From Fulvitalea axinellae (GTDB lineage Bacteria; Bacteroidota; Bacteroidia; Cytophagales; Cyclobacteriaceae): 64,000 nucleotides of DNA. A model generated the notes under the pieces. That model did no database searches. It was given only the letters and a program-made list of their open reading frames with translations, and had not been told where the DNA came from. This document shows positions 35,778 through 45,827 of the stretch, in pieces. Numbering within the stretch: the stretch's first letter is position 1; each line of letters starts with the position of its first letter. Location of the stretch: contig NZ_AP025314.1 of the NCBI RefSeq assembly GCF_036492835.1, forward strand, positions 4,754,010-4,818,009, in the 5' to 3' direction. The position numbers and the translations under genes were made by a program.

Positions 35778-37163
35778 TTAAGCTTCTTCTGTTTGCTTCT
35801 GGCTTTCCAGCAGTCTTGCTATCTCTTTATCCTTTTCAGAAATCAAAGCCTCGTATTCATGCGTCTGGCGGGCCATTTCCTCGCGCAAAGCGTGGGCCTC
35901 TTCCAAGTTTTGGCGAAGCTCTTCTTCCTGAGTTCTCATTTGCTCGGCTTGGCTTTGACTTTCTTCCAACAGCCTCAAGGTTTTTTCATTAGTCTGGAAG
36001 GTAGAGATATACGCGGCCGCGCTTTCGGCTACCAAGCCCAGGTATTCGAGTTGTGTCTCCGAAAACTTCTCAAAGCTTGCTATCTCGATCAAGCCCATCA
36101 CCTCACGGTTATTCACGCAAGGAAAGATAGCCAAAGACCGTGGCAATGACTTTCCAAGACCGGAAGTAATGCGGATATAATTTTCGGGAATCTCTGTCAT
36201 AAAAATCGGCTCGGCCTCCAAAAATGCCTGCCCCACAAGCCCTTCTCCCGGAAGTAATTCCCGCTGGATAAATTTCTTTCGGCCATACGCATAAGTGGCC
36301 GTCATATCGATTCGGATATCCGCCTCTTTGTTTACCAAATAGAACGCCGCTTGGTTTGCGCCCAGATAACGGACAACTTCCCCTAAAAATTCATCGAACA
36401 CGTCACCTCCCCGCTCGTTTCCGCGCTGGAAAATCTGCGCCACCGCACCGCTTCCTTTACTGATCCATTGCCTTTCCTTTTCCTGTTGTCTGGAACTTTG
36501 CAATTCTTTGATATATTCTTCGGTTTTCAACCGATTTTTCTCAGACTCCTGATTTCTCTCCTCCAATGTAGCCAAAAGACCGTCACTGTGGCGCAACAAC
36601 GAGAAACTGGTGTACTTGATTATCGTGATAATGAAGATCAACGCAAAGACACCCAGAACAATTGTAAACAACCCTTGGAAGAAAAGATACTTCTCGGAAT
36701 TGGGTTCAGGGTTGACTCCCGTCACTTGATAAATAGCGCAGATGAAAACAAACGCCCAAAGAACAGACAATACAATGGGTTTCCGCTCATCAGTATTATA
36801 AATGCAGAAAGGAGTAAAGAGGCAAAATACCTGCAACAACAAAAAACCCGACACAGGCGTTTCCGTCGGATGCATTAACCCGATATGTCCCCAGAAGAAC
36901 AAAATAGGAAGCGTAAACGAAAAGAAGCCTCTCGATAGCTTTATGTGGTGATACCTGTTGAGTAAAAGCGTTGAAAAGAAGATGATTGTAAGAACCGCGG
37001 GTTTTAGCAAACTGCCCCCGTTCATCAAAATCATTATATGGTAGATGAATGAGATCACAATACACAAACTCGACAGCAAGTTTGTGAACTGGTACTTGAA
37101 AGCCTCCATCTGATCCATCGAGGATTTTACCCCGTTGTTATAAATTTTCGAAAAAACACCCAT
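35778..37163 (-). CDS. Six-helix membrane protein with GAF domain and coiled-coil tail
   Basis: Sensor-like protein of 461 residues from the ATG at 37163; in-frame Mets at 37217 and 37118 are alternatives. About six transmembrane helices fill residues 20-185 (for example LLSSLCIVISFIYHIMIL, LFTIVLGVFALIFIITII). A coiled linker follows, then a GAF domain (YAYGRKKFIQRELLPGEGLVG, TEIPENYIRITSGLGKSLPR) and a Glu/Gln coiled coil to the end. No kinase, cyclase or DNA-binding domain is present. The GAF matches that of 17134-19566 almost motif for motif, so the two are paralogous sensory modules with different membrane inputs. Confidence 0.75.
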   Translation of the reverse strand: MGVFSKIYNNGVKSSMDQMEAFKYQFTNLLSSLCIVISFIYHIMILMNGGSLLKPAVLTIIFFSTLLLNRYHHIKLSRGFFSFTLPILFFWGHIGLMHPTETPVSGFLLLQVFCLFTPFCIYNTDERKPIVLSVLWAFVFICAIYQVTGVNPEPNSEKYLFFQGLFTIVLGVFALIFIITIIKYTSFSLLRHSDGLLATLEERNQESEKNRLKTEEYIKELQSSRQQEKERQWISKGSGAVAQIFQRGNERGGDVFDEFLGEVVRYLGANQAAFYLVNKEADIRIDMTATYAYGRKKFIQRELLPGEGLVGQAFLEAEPIFMTEIPENYIRITSGLGKSLPRSLAIFPCVNNREVMGLIEIASFEKFSETQLEYLGLVAESAAAYISTFQTNEKTLRLLEESQSQAEQMRTQEEELRQNLEEAHALREEMARQTHEYEALISEKDKEIARLLESQKQTEEA

Positions 37164-37524
37164 ACAGATATCCGGTTTTTGCTCATTTTGTAAAAACAAT
37201 ATATTCTGTGACTCCACCAGCCTCCAACTTTTTTGACCGCTATGCGCACAGATAAAACGATGGCGAGAGCGCGCAATATAATTTTTTACAACAATTAAAT
37301 GAGCGTTTACTCATAAGAAAACGGCAGATTCTACGTTAAACAAAAATCTAGTCAAAAAAGTACAACATATTTTTACCTCAACCACTAAAACCATTTCATT
37401 ATTCCAATACATTACACTCTGCTGACTTTTGTCATAGGCCTACCGTCCTTCAGTCTTTTTTTTAGGTAACAATAGACGCGACATTTGAGATTATTTCATT
37501 TCAAAAAACAGAACTATTATACAC
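37164..37524. other. Intergenic region between two divergent genes
   Basis: AT-rich gap with no gene and no clear repeat or hairpin. It must hold the promoters of the GAF sensor (minus) and the outer-membrane protein (plus), but I could not place them. Confidence 0.4.
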
Positions 37525-38214
37525 ATGCCTACGGTAAAAAACTTTTCGGCGACTATTTTTATCTCAATACTGGGGCTTCTCGCATTCTCTCCCAAGGCCT
37601 ATTCCACCTCACGAACTACCAAAAGAAACACACGGAGACGAAGGGAAAGTCTGGAATACAAATCGGAACGACGGAGCGAAAACAATAAAGCTTATACGCT
37701 GTCTTCCTCAAACAATGTTAAAGGGCTCACGCTCGCCAATTACGCCCTCCCGGCAAAGGAAAAAGAAAACGATGCAACTACCCAACAAGAACACGAGCAT
37801 CACAACCATTATGAGCTCGAAATCTCGTACAATGACGGTAAGCATTTCGAGTTTACGGGATCCGTATATTTTGCCAAAGAGATGAAAATTCAGGCAACAG
37901 CCGAAACCACCGGCCACCATTACGCCGCAGTGGTCGTAAAAGAGTTGCCTTTCCACAACAGTCATTTCGGGACGTTCTTCGGAGTAGGCTCCACCATGGC
38001 CATTAAGGAAGTGGAACACGAAACCCACATGCCCAACGACGAGGTGAAGGTTTCGGAAGATAAAGAACGTGATTTCGCGGCCGTCGTCCAATCCGGATTG
38101 GCTTATTCTTTTGATAAACACTGGAGTTGCGGATTCACTTATTCGCCGGGTGTCAATGTCACGCACGGAGGTTTTGAGCACGGCCTCACACTGGATTTAG
38201 TGTTCGGATTCTAG
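37525..38214 (+). CDS. His-rich outer-membrane beta-barrel-like protein
   Basis: Secreted protein of 229 residues; the family is not recognised. It has a signal peptide (FISILGLLAFSPKAYS), a basic Arg-rich stretch (about 30-50) and a histidine cluster (EHEHHNHYELE, about residues 89-99). Alternating hydrophobic strands then end in a typical outer-membrane C-terminus (LTLDLVFGF). Scattered His pairs (TTGHHYA, EVEHETHM) suggest metal binding. The gene stands alone between a long intergenic region and the sigma-factor operon. Confidence 0.6.
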   Translation: MPTVKNFSATIFISILGLLAFSPKAYSTSRTTKRNTRRRRESLEYKSERRSENNKAYTLSSSNNVKGLTLANYALPAKEKENDATTQQEHEHHNHYELEISYNDGKHFEFTGSVYFAKEMKIQATAETTGHHYAAVVVKELPFHNSHFGTFFGVGSTMAIKEVEHETHMPNDEVKVSEDKERDFAAVVQSGLAYSFDKHWSCGFTYSPGVNVTHGGFEHGLTLDLVFGF

Positions 38215-38604
38215 ATTACTCGCACGTTTCGATTTTTAAGGATAGCCCTTTCCCTCGCCCCGCACACACAAACACACGGCCATCGGAAAGGGCTTTCCCA
38301 TTTTTTCGGCCACTGCAACATCATATAAACTCACCTAGTTTATACTTTCAAACTGATATGGTCTATTGATTTTTTTAAAGAAAACGCATTATTTAAATAA
38401 CCCTCACATCCTGAACTTTATCATTTTCACAATTTTTTTATTGTTAAAAAATAGGCCCTCTATGAGTTTCCAATTTTACTAATTATCCTTTTTTATATTA
38501 TCTTATGCGTCCGTTCCGTCATATGGGAGGTATTAAAATCCGTTTTTTGAGGAAGAGTATGGACTGCCGATATTCTCCCTGAAAGCTTGTAATTTTTATT
38601 AGAA
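38215..38604. other. 390-base intergenic region before the ECF sigma gene
   Basis: No gene is seen. A possible terminator (AGCCCTTTCC at 38244-38253 and GGAAAGGGCT at 38285-38294, long 31-base loop) follows the outer-membrane protein gene. The rest is AT-rich with no clear promoter match. Confidence 0.4.
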
Positions 38605-39231
38605 ATGGTGGCGCAAGAAAAGGAGATGTGTGATCTGGAACGTTGGAAAGTCGCCCAAAAAGGCGACAGCGACGCGTTCAGGGTATTATACCAGCGGTAT
38701 TTCAACGATATTTATCTTTACCTAAAACGCCTTTGCGGCGATGAGGAACTCTCGAAAGATACCCTTCAGGAGACCTTCGCCGACGTGTGGGCTAACCGCG
38801 AACGGCTGACCATCAAAAGCTCGGTCCGCAACTACCTACTCGTTTCTTCCAGAAGAAAAATGGTGGAAAAGCTCAAGCAAAACCGGCGCTTTACCGACAA
38901 CTATACCGACATTCGGAGCCAAGAGAATCTTTCCGTCATCTTCTCCCACGAGGACTTCATTATGGACGGCGAGCTGGAGAATTCAAAAAACACTCTCTTG
39001 GCCAAAGCCCTTAACTCCCTGCCCGACCGCCAGCGCGAAGCCGTTTATTTGCGATTCTTCAAGGATATGCCCTACAAGGAAGTAGCGGACGTAATGGGAT
39101 TGACCGAAAAGGCCGCGGTCAATTTCGTATACAAAGCTTTCAGGAAAATCCGGGCAGAACACGCCGTCGATTTTATAGAACTCGCAGGCTGGTTGAGCTT
39201 GCTGTTCTCGACGTTGCAATTGGCTGGATAA
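38605..39231 (+). CDS. ECF-family RNA polymerase sigma factor
   Basis: Sigma-70-like factor of the extracytoplasmic type, 208 residues. Region 2 is FRVLYQRYFNDIYLYLKRL through DTLQETFADVWAN, and region 4 is LPDRQREAVYLRF with a helix-turn-helix in YKEVADVMGLTEKAAVNFV. It is followed 157 bases later by a FecR anti-sigma gene and then SusC/SusD, the standard arrangement for substrate-induced outer-membrane uptake in Bacteroidota. A start seven codons downstream (ATG in KEMCDLER) is possible. The C-terminal hydrophobic patch (WLSLLFSTLQLAG) is unusual but not interpreted. Confidence 0.9.
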   Translation: MVAQEKEMCDLERWKVAQKGDSDAFRVLYQRYFNDIYLYLKRLCGDEELSKDTLQETFADVWANRERLTIKSSVRNYLLVSSRRKMVEKLKQNRRFTDNYTDIRSQENLSVIFSHEDFIMDGELENSKNTLLAKALNSLPDRQREAVYLRFFKDMPYKEVADVMGLTEKAAVNFVYKAFRKIRAEHAVDFIELAGWLSLLFSTLQLAG

Positions 39232-39388
39232 GTGATGCGAAATTTTTCGAAGTTTATCCGCTTTTCGGCTCAAACAGTATGAGAGACGCATTGAAAAACA
39301 CACAAAACGTGTTTGTACATAAATTTTTTCCGCAAAAAAAGGGGACATACAAACACATATGTACTCCTTTGTTTAGAGTGATACCGTC

Positions 39389-40417
39389 ATGAAGGGAAAA
39401 GAGATATTAGACATAGAATCCTTATTGCGGGACGACACGTTCCTGGAAGCGGTCCAAGCCGGCGCTTCCGATAACGAAACGCTCTTAGAGCATTTCCGCA
39501 AACGGTTCAAAGGAGACGAAGACGACCTGAAAATAGCCATGATGATGGCCCAAGGCCTTCCGGTAAAAAAAGAACAAGGCCTCGGAAAAGAGGAACTGGA
39601 CAGGCTATGGCTTGAGTTACCGTTGGAGAAAAGCCACAAAATCACCAAACGGATAAATAAAACAGAGAAAAAAAACACGTACAGCATTTTCTGGAAAGTC
39701 ATCGCGGCGGCGGTTGTATCCGTATTGGCTATAGCTTTCGGTTGGCAACACTTCAATAATGCCCCGACCTCCGTTACGTCCGAAATGCTTACCGCTTCGG
39801 CACCTTTGGGAAAACGCGTTAAAGTGGAGCTTCCGGACGGCTCTATCGCCCAATTAAATGGCGGAAGCCAATTGACATACCCGAAAGCCTTCGGCGATAG
39901 CCAACGAAACGTAAGTCTGAAAGGAAAAGCCTTCTTTGACGTAACCCGAAACGAAACGAAACCCTTCCGGATAAACGCCGGGGCTTTGCAAGTGGAAGTT
40001 TTGGGAACAAGTTTCGATGTCAGTGCCTATACAGAGGACCAACGGGCAACCGTAGGCGTAACCACCGGAAAGGTCCGTGTAAAAGCTGGAGAGTCGATAG
40101 TAACACTCACCGCCGACGAGAAGGCCGTCTTTGAAAGGAAAACCAATTCGCTCAGCAAAACGGCTAAAGGCGGAAAAGCGTTGGGCGAATGGGTCTCGGG
40201 GAAATTACGCTTCGAAAAGGCCAATATGTCGGAAATATGCAAAACCCTGAGTCGCCACTACGGCGTGCATACCGTTGATCAATACGGTAAAAACGTCAGC
40301 TTAAACGGCGTCTACGCAAACGAGTCGCTGACCAACGTTTTGCGAGGTATCCGCATCGCCACGGGAATTGACTATCGTTATGACGGAACTACAGTCACTT
40401 TTGTCGAAAAAAAATAA
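39389..40417 (+). CDS. FecR-family anti-sigma factor
   Basis: Membrane anti-sigma factor of 342 residues that would hold the preceding sigma factor until a signal comes from the SusC N-terminal domain. It has a cytoplasmic N-terminal part, one transmembrane helix (about 100-118, FWKVIAAAVVSVLAIAFGW), the FecR domain (VELPDGSIAQLNGGSQLTYP, GKAFFDVTRNETKPFRI, VLGTSFDVSAY) and a C-terminal DUF4974-like segment (LRFEKANMSEICKTLSRHYGV). The neighbours and order are classical. Confidence 0.92.
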   Translation: MKGKEILDIESLLRDDTFLEAVQAGASDNETLLEHFRKRFKGDEDDLKIAMMMAQGLPVKKEQGLGKEELDRLWLELPLEKSHKITKRINKTEKKNTYSIFWKVIAAAVVSVLAIAFGWQHFNNAPTSVTSEMLTASAPLGKRVKVELPDGSIAQLNGGSQLTYPKAFGDSQRNVSLKGKAFFDVTRNETKPFRINAGALQVEVLGTSFDVSAYTEDQRATVGVTTGKVRVKAGESIVTLTADEKAVFERKTNSLSKTAKGGKALGEWVSGKLRFEKANMSEICKTLSRHYGVHTVDQYGKNVSLNGVYANESLTNVLRGIRIATGIDYRYDGTTVTFVEKK

Positions 40418-40446
40418 CGGACTAGCTTCTACCTATATTTCAGACA

Positions 40447-40476
40447 CTTGACAAAAGCTCCTGCAAATTAGCTTTG
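40447..40476 (+). promoter_or_regulatory. Candidate promoter of the susC-susD operon
   Basis: CTTG (40447-40450), 18-base spacer, TAGCTTTG (40469-40476). It is close to the Bacteroidota housekeeping consensus and about 135 bases upstream of susC. If used, SusC would have a basal promoter beside any ECF-dependent one. Confidence 0.4.
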
Positions 40477-40611
40477 CGGTTTATATGGCAATAAAAACGC
40501 CCGGATATCCGAAAGTGGAGATTCGGAATCCAGGCGGAGGAATGAATTGACTATCGTAAATTCAAGCCAAGGGATTGTAATTTATGAAAATCTTTTTGTT
40601 CTCTCGGGATT

Positions 40612-43600
40612 ATGCCATTCAAATATATGCAAGCAAGGTTTTACGCCTTTCTTATTGCGCTTTGGATATTGGCCATAGCGAAAGGAAACGCTCAAGAACT
40701 ATCGCAAATCCCTTTTTCGATAAAAGGCGACAGGGTACCCCTTGTCCAAATTTTTTCGCAGATCACTGACGCTACAGGCCTTGAATTCCTTTATGACAAT
40801 AATACCGTAGACGAGAATTTCATTTACAGTTTCCGAAAATATGACGCCAAAGACCTCCGTAGCGTATTGGTGCGAGTTTCCAAACAAGGAGGGCTCAATT
40901 TCCAAAGAATCAACAACACTATAGTAGTAAGCGCCAATACGAACAGTGCCCCAACCATCACCGACAAACGTTTTGTACTTAAAGGAAAAGTCAACGATGC
41001 CGAAGGCGCACCGTTGCTTGGCGTAAGCGTTTCTGTCCGGAGTACCACCAGAGGCACCATCACGGATCTGGACGGCGAATACGAGCTTTTCGTTAGCCCG
41101 GGCGAAATATTACGCTTTAGCTCCGTAGGTTATATCAGCGCCGAAAGAGTAGTTAAAAACCAACCCGAACTGAACATATCGCTCAGCGAGGATGTGGCCA
41201 ACCTCAACGAGATAATCGTGGTGGGTTTCGGCCAACAAAGCCGGGAAAGCGTAACCGGAGCAGTTACCCAAATAAAGGCGACCGGAATCCAAGATGTCCC
41301 CACCACAAAATCGGCCGAAGCGCTTCAGGGAAGAGTAGCCGGACTGAACGTTTCCAGATCGGGCGGAAGCGCCCCGGGCGTAGGCGCCAACATCAGCATC
41401 CGCGGATTGGTCTCCTTGACAGGCGGTCCGCCGTTATATGTGGTTGACGGCACGGTGTCGGCCGAAGGTAAAGGAGCGCTCAACAATATCAATCTGGAAG
41501 ACGTCGAGAGCATTACCATTCTCAAAGACGCGGCTTCGGCTGCCATTTACGGGGCCCGGGCCTCGCACGGCGTTATTCTTATCACCACCAAATCCAGAAG
41601 GGTAGGCCAAGGCAAGCCCCGCCTTACGTATTCCAGCAGTTACAGCGTACAGTTTCCCGGCAATATTCCGAAACCGATGGATTCCTATGAAAGGGCGATT
41701 CTGAAAAACCTCAGTCGCTCCAACGCCAGCCTCCAAGCCAAATATTCGGCCGAAGAGCTTGAATATTTTCGAGATCCGGATGTCGACGTGATTATTGAGA
41801 ACAACGAATACAACTACTTTGCGAACACGGATTGGTACGGCGAGTTCCTCGACAACGCCAGCCAGACCAAACAAAGCCTCGCTCTGGATTTCGGAGGAAA
41901 AACGGGACGCTACCGTATGTCTGTCGGTTACGGCTACCAAAGCCCAATGTTCGACAACAAGTATGTGAAGTCTGGCCAAAACTACCAACGCTACAACTTC
42001 AGGATAAACTCCGATCATAAAATCGGTTCTATTCTGGATATCGGAACAAAAATAACCTATTCACGCCGAGACAATGTTTCACCGTCAGGCGGTTGGAACG
42101 GGTTGTTGGGCAACCTTTCCTATGTCACATCACGCTACCCGATGTATAATCCCGACGGAACTGTCGGCGGGCAAAAACGCTGGAGCCCACTAAGTGCCTT
42201 ACAAACCGGAGAAGCCGTGGAAAATCGTGAAACCATCACTTTGGTTTCGGACCTAAAACTGGATTTTGACAAACTCTTGAAAGGCCTTAAGGCGAAAACA
42301 TTGGTCAGCTATGCCCGAAATTGGGTTTCCAGCCGCAAAGAAGCCAAAACCGTTTACCAATATTACCCTGACGGATCGCCTTCGCTAATATCAAACTCGC
42401 CGAATAGCCTGACGGAAAACCGCTCAGTAAGAACAAGCCTAAACGTAAACGCCACCCTGGAATGGGCCAGAAACTACGGCGGACACAACATCAAGCTAAT
42501 GGCGGGCTCGTCTCTGGAATACGAAAAACACGACAAGATAACCGCCACGGGAGAAGGTTTCGTAAACCAAGACGCCATGGAATTGAAGCTGGCCCAAGGC
42601 GAAACTTACGTAGACGGTAGCGAATATTCCTTCGGGCTTTTATCTTGGCTTGGCCGGGCGAATTACGATTACAAGAAAAAATACCTTGTCGAAGGCGTTT
42701 TGCGCTACGATGGCTCATCCCGTTTTTCCCCCGAAAACCGCTGGTTGCTTTTCCCTTCCCTGTCAGCTGGCTGGCGGATTTCCGAAGAACCTTGGTTACG
42801 GAAAGTCGCATGGATAGACGAGCTGAAAGCCAAAGTGTCGTGGGGCAGGGTGGGCAACCAATACGGCTTGGGCTATTACGATTATATTCCGGTCCTGAAT
42901 TCAGGATCAGACTACGTATTCGGCACCGACAACGAAAGGGCGAAATCGGTATACCAATCCCTTCTGTACTCAGAAAACAGAACTTGGGAAATAGTCGAAA
43001 GCTTCAATACGGGAATCGAAACTGTCCTTTTCCAAGGCAGGCTTTCGATCATAGCGGATATTTTCAGGCGAAATATCAACGGCATGTTCATGCAAGTGGA
43101 CTATCCCTCCACCATCGGTGTGGGCGTTCCGCTTACCAACGCCGGCAGGCTTTACTCATGGGGTTGGGAACTTTCCGCTTCTTGGCGTGACCGTATTGGT
43201 GATGTGGATTTTGGAATAAGTGTGGTACTGGACGACAACCGAAACAAAATTCTCAAATTCGAAAACAAGCAAGCTTTCGCAGGAAACAAGATCAACATCG
43301 AAGGTTATCCCGCCTATTCCGTTTTCGGGTTCCAAACCGACGGGCTTTACCAAACTCAAGAAGAAGTGGACGCCGGACCCGATTACCACGAATTCACCGG
43401 GCCTGGCGACGTGCGCTACGTTGACCAAAATGAGGACGGAAAAATCGACGAACACGACGTCGTTTTCCTCGGTGACACGGACAGCCACTATAATTTCGGC
43501 GCCGGGTTGGATCTGGGTTGGAAAGGCTTTCAGCTCTCAGCCTACGTACAAGGCACCGGAAAACGCCTAATCCAAGCCGGTCACGACATCATGCTTCCCC

Positions 43601-43953
43601 TTACAGAATCGTGGTACGAACCGTTTGATTTCCAATCCGACTACTGGACCGAAGACAACCGCGACGCTAAATTTCCGAGACCGTACCAAGGCGGAGCCCA
43701 AAACAAAACAATTAACGAATCCTACCTCTGGAACGCAGCCTACGTCCGCCTTAAGTCGGTCCGGCTTTCGTATGATTTCCAGAGAAAAACACTCCGCAAA
43801 CTTATGCTCCAAAACGCCCAAATCTATATCTCGGGCTACGACCTCTGGCATTGGGCGCCCAGTTACATTCCGGGTATTGATCCTGAAGGCAACGGAAAGG
43901 GTTTTTACCCTCCGCCCACAACCCTCACGCTAGGGCTCCGGGTGACTATCTGA
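40612..43953 (+). CDS. SusC/RagA-family TonB-dependent transporter with STN signalling domain
   Basis: Outer-membrane nutrient transporter of 1113 residues. It has a signal peptide (ending GNAQ) and an STN domain for signalling to FecR (about 28-105). A carboxypeptidase-like beta domain follows (LKGKVNDAEGAPLLGVSVSVRST), then the plug (LQGRVAGLNVS, IRGLVSLTGGPPLYVVDG, DAASAAIYGARASHGVILITT) and a long barrel ending in GLRVTI. The STN domain and the upstream sigma/FecR pair mark it as a transducer-type SusC. The partner SusD starts 24 bases later. The substrate cannot be inferred: no glycoside hydrolase, protease or sulfatase is in the operon. Confidence 0.95.
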   Translation: MPFKYMQARFYAFLIALWILAIAKGNAQELSQIPFSIKGDRVPLVQIFSQITDATGLEFLYDNNTVDENFIYSFRKYDAKDLRSVLVRVSKQGGLNFQRINNTIVVSANTNSAPTITDKRFVLKGKVNDAEGAPLLGVSVSVRSTTRGTITDLDGEYELFVSPGEILRFSSVGYISAERVVKNQPELNISLSEDVANLNEIIVVGFGQQSRESVTGAVTQIKATGIQDVPTTKSAEALQGRVAGLNVSRSGGSAPGVGANISIRGLVSLTGGPPLYVVDGTVSAEGKGALNNINLEDVESITILKDAASAAIYGARASHGVILITTKSRRVGQGKPRLTYSSSYSVQFPGNIPKPMDSYERAILKNLSRSNASLQAKYSAEELEYFRDPDVDVIIENNEYNYFANTDWYGEFLDNASQTKQSLALDFGGKTGRYRMSVGYGYQSPMFDNKYVKSGQNYQRYNFRINSDHKIGSILDIGTKITYSRRDNVSPSGGWNGLLGNLSYVTSRYPMYNPDGTVGGQKRWSPLSALQTGEAVENRETITLVSDLKLDFDKLLKGLKAKTLVSYARNWVSSRKEAKTVYQYYPDGSPSLISNSPNSLTENRSVRTSLNVNATLEWARNYGGHNIKLMAGSSLEYEKHDKITATGEGFVNQDAMELKLAQGETYVDGSEYSFGLLSWLGRANYDYKKKYLVEGVLRYDGSSRFSPENRWLLFPSLSAGWRISEEPWLRKVAWIDELKAKVSWGRVGNQYGLGYYDYIPVLNSGSDYVFGTDNERAKSVYQSLLYSENRTWEIVESFNTGIETVLFQGRLSIIADIFRRNINGMFMQVDYPSTIGVGVPLTNAGRLYSWGWELSASWRDRIGDVDFGISVVLDDNRNKILKFENKQAFAGNKINIEGYPAYSVFGFQTDGLYQTQEEVDAGPDYHEFTGPGDVRYVDQNEDGKIDEHDVVFLGDTDSHYNFGAGLDLGWKGFQLSAYVQGTGKRLIQAGHDIMLPLTESWYEPFDFQSDYWTEDNRDAKFPRPYQGGAQNKTINESYLWNAAYVRLKSVRLSYDFQRKTLRKLMLQNAQIYISGYDLWHWAPSYIPGIDPEGNGKGFYPPPTTLTLGLRVTI

Positions 43954-43977
43954 CAACCGCTTTTACCGAATTTTTAA

Positions 43978-45669
43978 ATGATACGATATATAAATCCGAT
44001 AGTAAAGAACTTGATTTTCACCTTTGCGGTACTCTGCATCACGTCTTGCGGAAGTTTCCTCGACATAGCTCCAAAATCGGATATTACAGACAAATCCTTT
44101 TGGAGAACCGAGGAACAGCTGGCCTTGGCCACCACAGAGCTCTACCATTATTTCGAGAAATTCAACATCGTGGATTGGGACAACCACGGCGACGACACTT
44201 TCGGAAACGAACCGAACAAAGTAAGTTCCGGCAGTTATTACCCGACATCCGACTCATACTACTGGGACAGAAGCTACAGACAAATCCGCAAAGCGAACAA
44301 CATCCTGAAAAAGGCTATGTACGCCACCTCACTTCCTCCCGTCAAGATAAACTCGTATCGTGGCGAAGCATTCTTCTTCCGCGCCTTGGCCTATTTCGAT
44401 CTAGTTTCCCGATTCGGAGGCGTTCCGCTAATATTAAAAACACTCGACACCGAAGACGAGGAACTCACCTACCCGAGATCTTCCCGCACAAGAATAGTGG
44501 AGCAGATCCTTTCCGACCTTGATTCCGCTTTCGCATACCGCCCGAAAGGTTCGGAAATGAACCACCATAAGGATTACGGGCGAATCACTAAATACGCCGC
44601 CTTGGGGTTCAAATCCAAAGTGGCCCTTTTTGAGGCCAGCCGGGCCAAATACCACGGATTTTCGGGCTACGACCCCGTAACGGGCATTCGCGGAAAAGCC
44701 CGTGAATGGTACCGCCAAGCCTTGGATTGCTCGCGCCAAGTTATGGAAAGTGGGGAATTCGCCCTGTTCGAACACTTACCGGAACCCGAAGCCAGTTATT
44801 ACCACCTTTTCCGACACGGTGGCGAGGGAAGCCCCGAAACCATGATCGCGAATCGCTTCGATCTGGATATAAGAACCCACGGCCGGCCCGGACAGCTGAT
44901 CATGCAAAGAAAACTCTCGCTTACGCGTAAAGCCGTAGACATGTTTCTCTGTTCCGACGGCCTTCCCATACAAAAAAGCCCTCTCTTCCGCGGACACTCC
45001 ACTGGCAATAACCAAAACTCCGAATTCGCCAACCGGGACCGGCGTTTGGTATTCTCCGTTTGGAAAGACAACGATCCCACTTGGAACGGAACGCCATTCC
45101 TCAATAATTGGAACAGAATCAACACGGGTTATTGCCTAAAAAAATATTGCGTTTGGGATAACGACGACCCCGTAACAAGCAAAAGCGAAATTGACCAAAT
45201 GAAACTGCGTTACGCCGAAATCCTTCTTATCAGGGCCGAAGCCGTTTTCGAGCTTGACGGAAGAATCTCCGACGCATTGCTCGACATCACGGTCAATCCC
45301 CTAAGGCAAAGAGCGGGTATAAAACCTCTTTCCAACAGTTTCGTTACCCAAAACGACCTTGACATGCGTAACGAACTTCGAAGAGAGCGTTTCGTAGAAC
45401 TTTGCGGAGAGGAAGGGCCCAGATACTGGGACTTGATGCGCTGGAAAAAGGGCGAGGAGCTGGAAGGGACTGTTTTGGGTATAAAAATCCTTAAAAGCCA
45501 TCCCAACTACGAAAAACTCAAAGCCTCCAACAGCCTTAACAAAGACGGTTATTATGTAGCCCAAACCGCTGACAAACGCCACTTTGATCCTAGCAAGCAT
45601 TATCTTTGGCCTCTTCCCACAAAAGAATTGAGCCTAAATTCCAATTTGGTACAAAATCCCGGGTGGTAA
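43978..45669 (+). CDS. SusD/RagB-family nutrient-binding lipoprotein
   Basis: Surface lipoprotein of 563 residues that caps the SusC barrel and binds its substrate. It has a lipoprotein signal (FAVLCITSCGS). The SusD helical core follows, with the YRQIRKANNIL and GEAFFFRALAYFDLVSRFGGVPL motifs and a C-terminal RRERFVELCGEEGPRYWDLMRW block. It lies 24 bases after susC, clearly in one operon. Its ligand is unknown. Confidence 0.95.
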   Translation: MIRYINPIVKNLIFTFAVLCITSCGSFLDIAPKSDITDKSFWRTEEQLALATTELYHYFEKFNIVDWDNHGDDTFGNEPNKVSSGSYYPTSDSYYWDRSYRQIRKANNILKKAMYATSLPPVKINSYRGEAFFFRALAYFDLVSRFGGVPLILKTLDTEDEELTYPRSSRTRIVEQILSDLDSAFAYRPKGSEMNHHKDYGRITKYAALGFKSKVALFEASRAKYHGFSGYDPVTGIRGKAREWYRQALDCSRQVMESGEFALFEHLPEPEASYYHLFRHGGEGSPETMIANRFDLDIRTHGRPGQLIMQRKLSLTRKAVDMFLCSDGLPIQKSPLFRGHSTGNNQNSEFANRDRRLVFSVWKDNDPTWNGTPFLNNWNRINTGYCLKKYCVWDNDDPVTSKSEIDQMKLRYAEILLIRAEAVFELDGRISDALLDITVNPLRQRAGIKPLSNSFVTQNDLDMRNELRRERFVELCGEEGPRYWDLMRWKKGEELEGTVLGIKILKSHPNYEKLKASNSLNKDGYYVAQTADKRHFDPSKHYLWPLPTKELSLNSNLVQNPGW

Positions 45670-45827
45670 CACATTTTCGAACTTCCGGAGCTTCCAAAAG
45701 CCGAAAAATCGGGATATGGACAGGATTTCAAACAGGCCTCCGAGCAATTTTTTTCAGGAATGCCACTAATTCAGTAACTTGTGTATAATTGACAGGGATT
45801 TTCTTCTCAAAAAAAGAACCTAAACGG

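Noticed and set aside
41434..42018. Antisense frame within susC
   Set aside because: It overlaps the conserved plug-barrel region of susC and has no family features.
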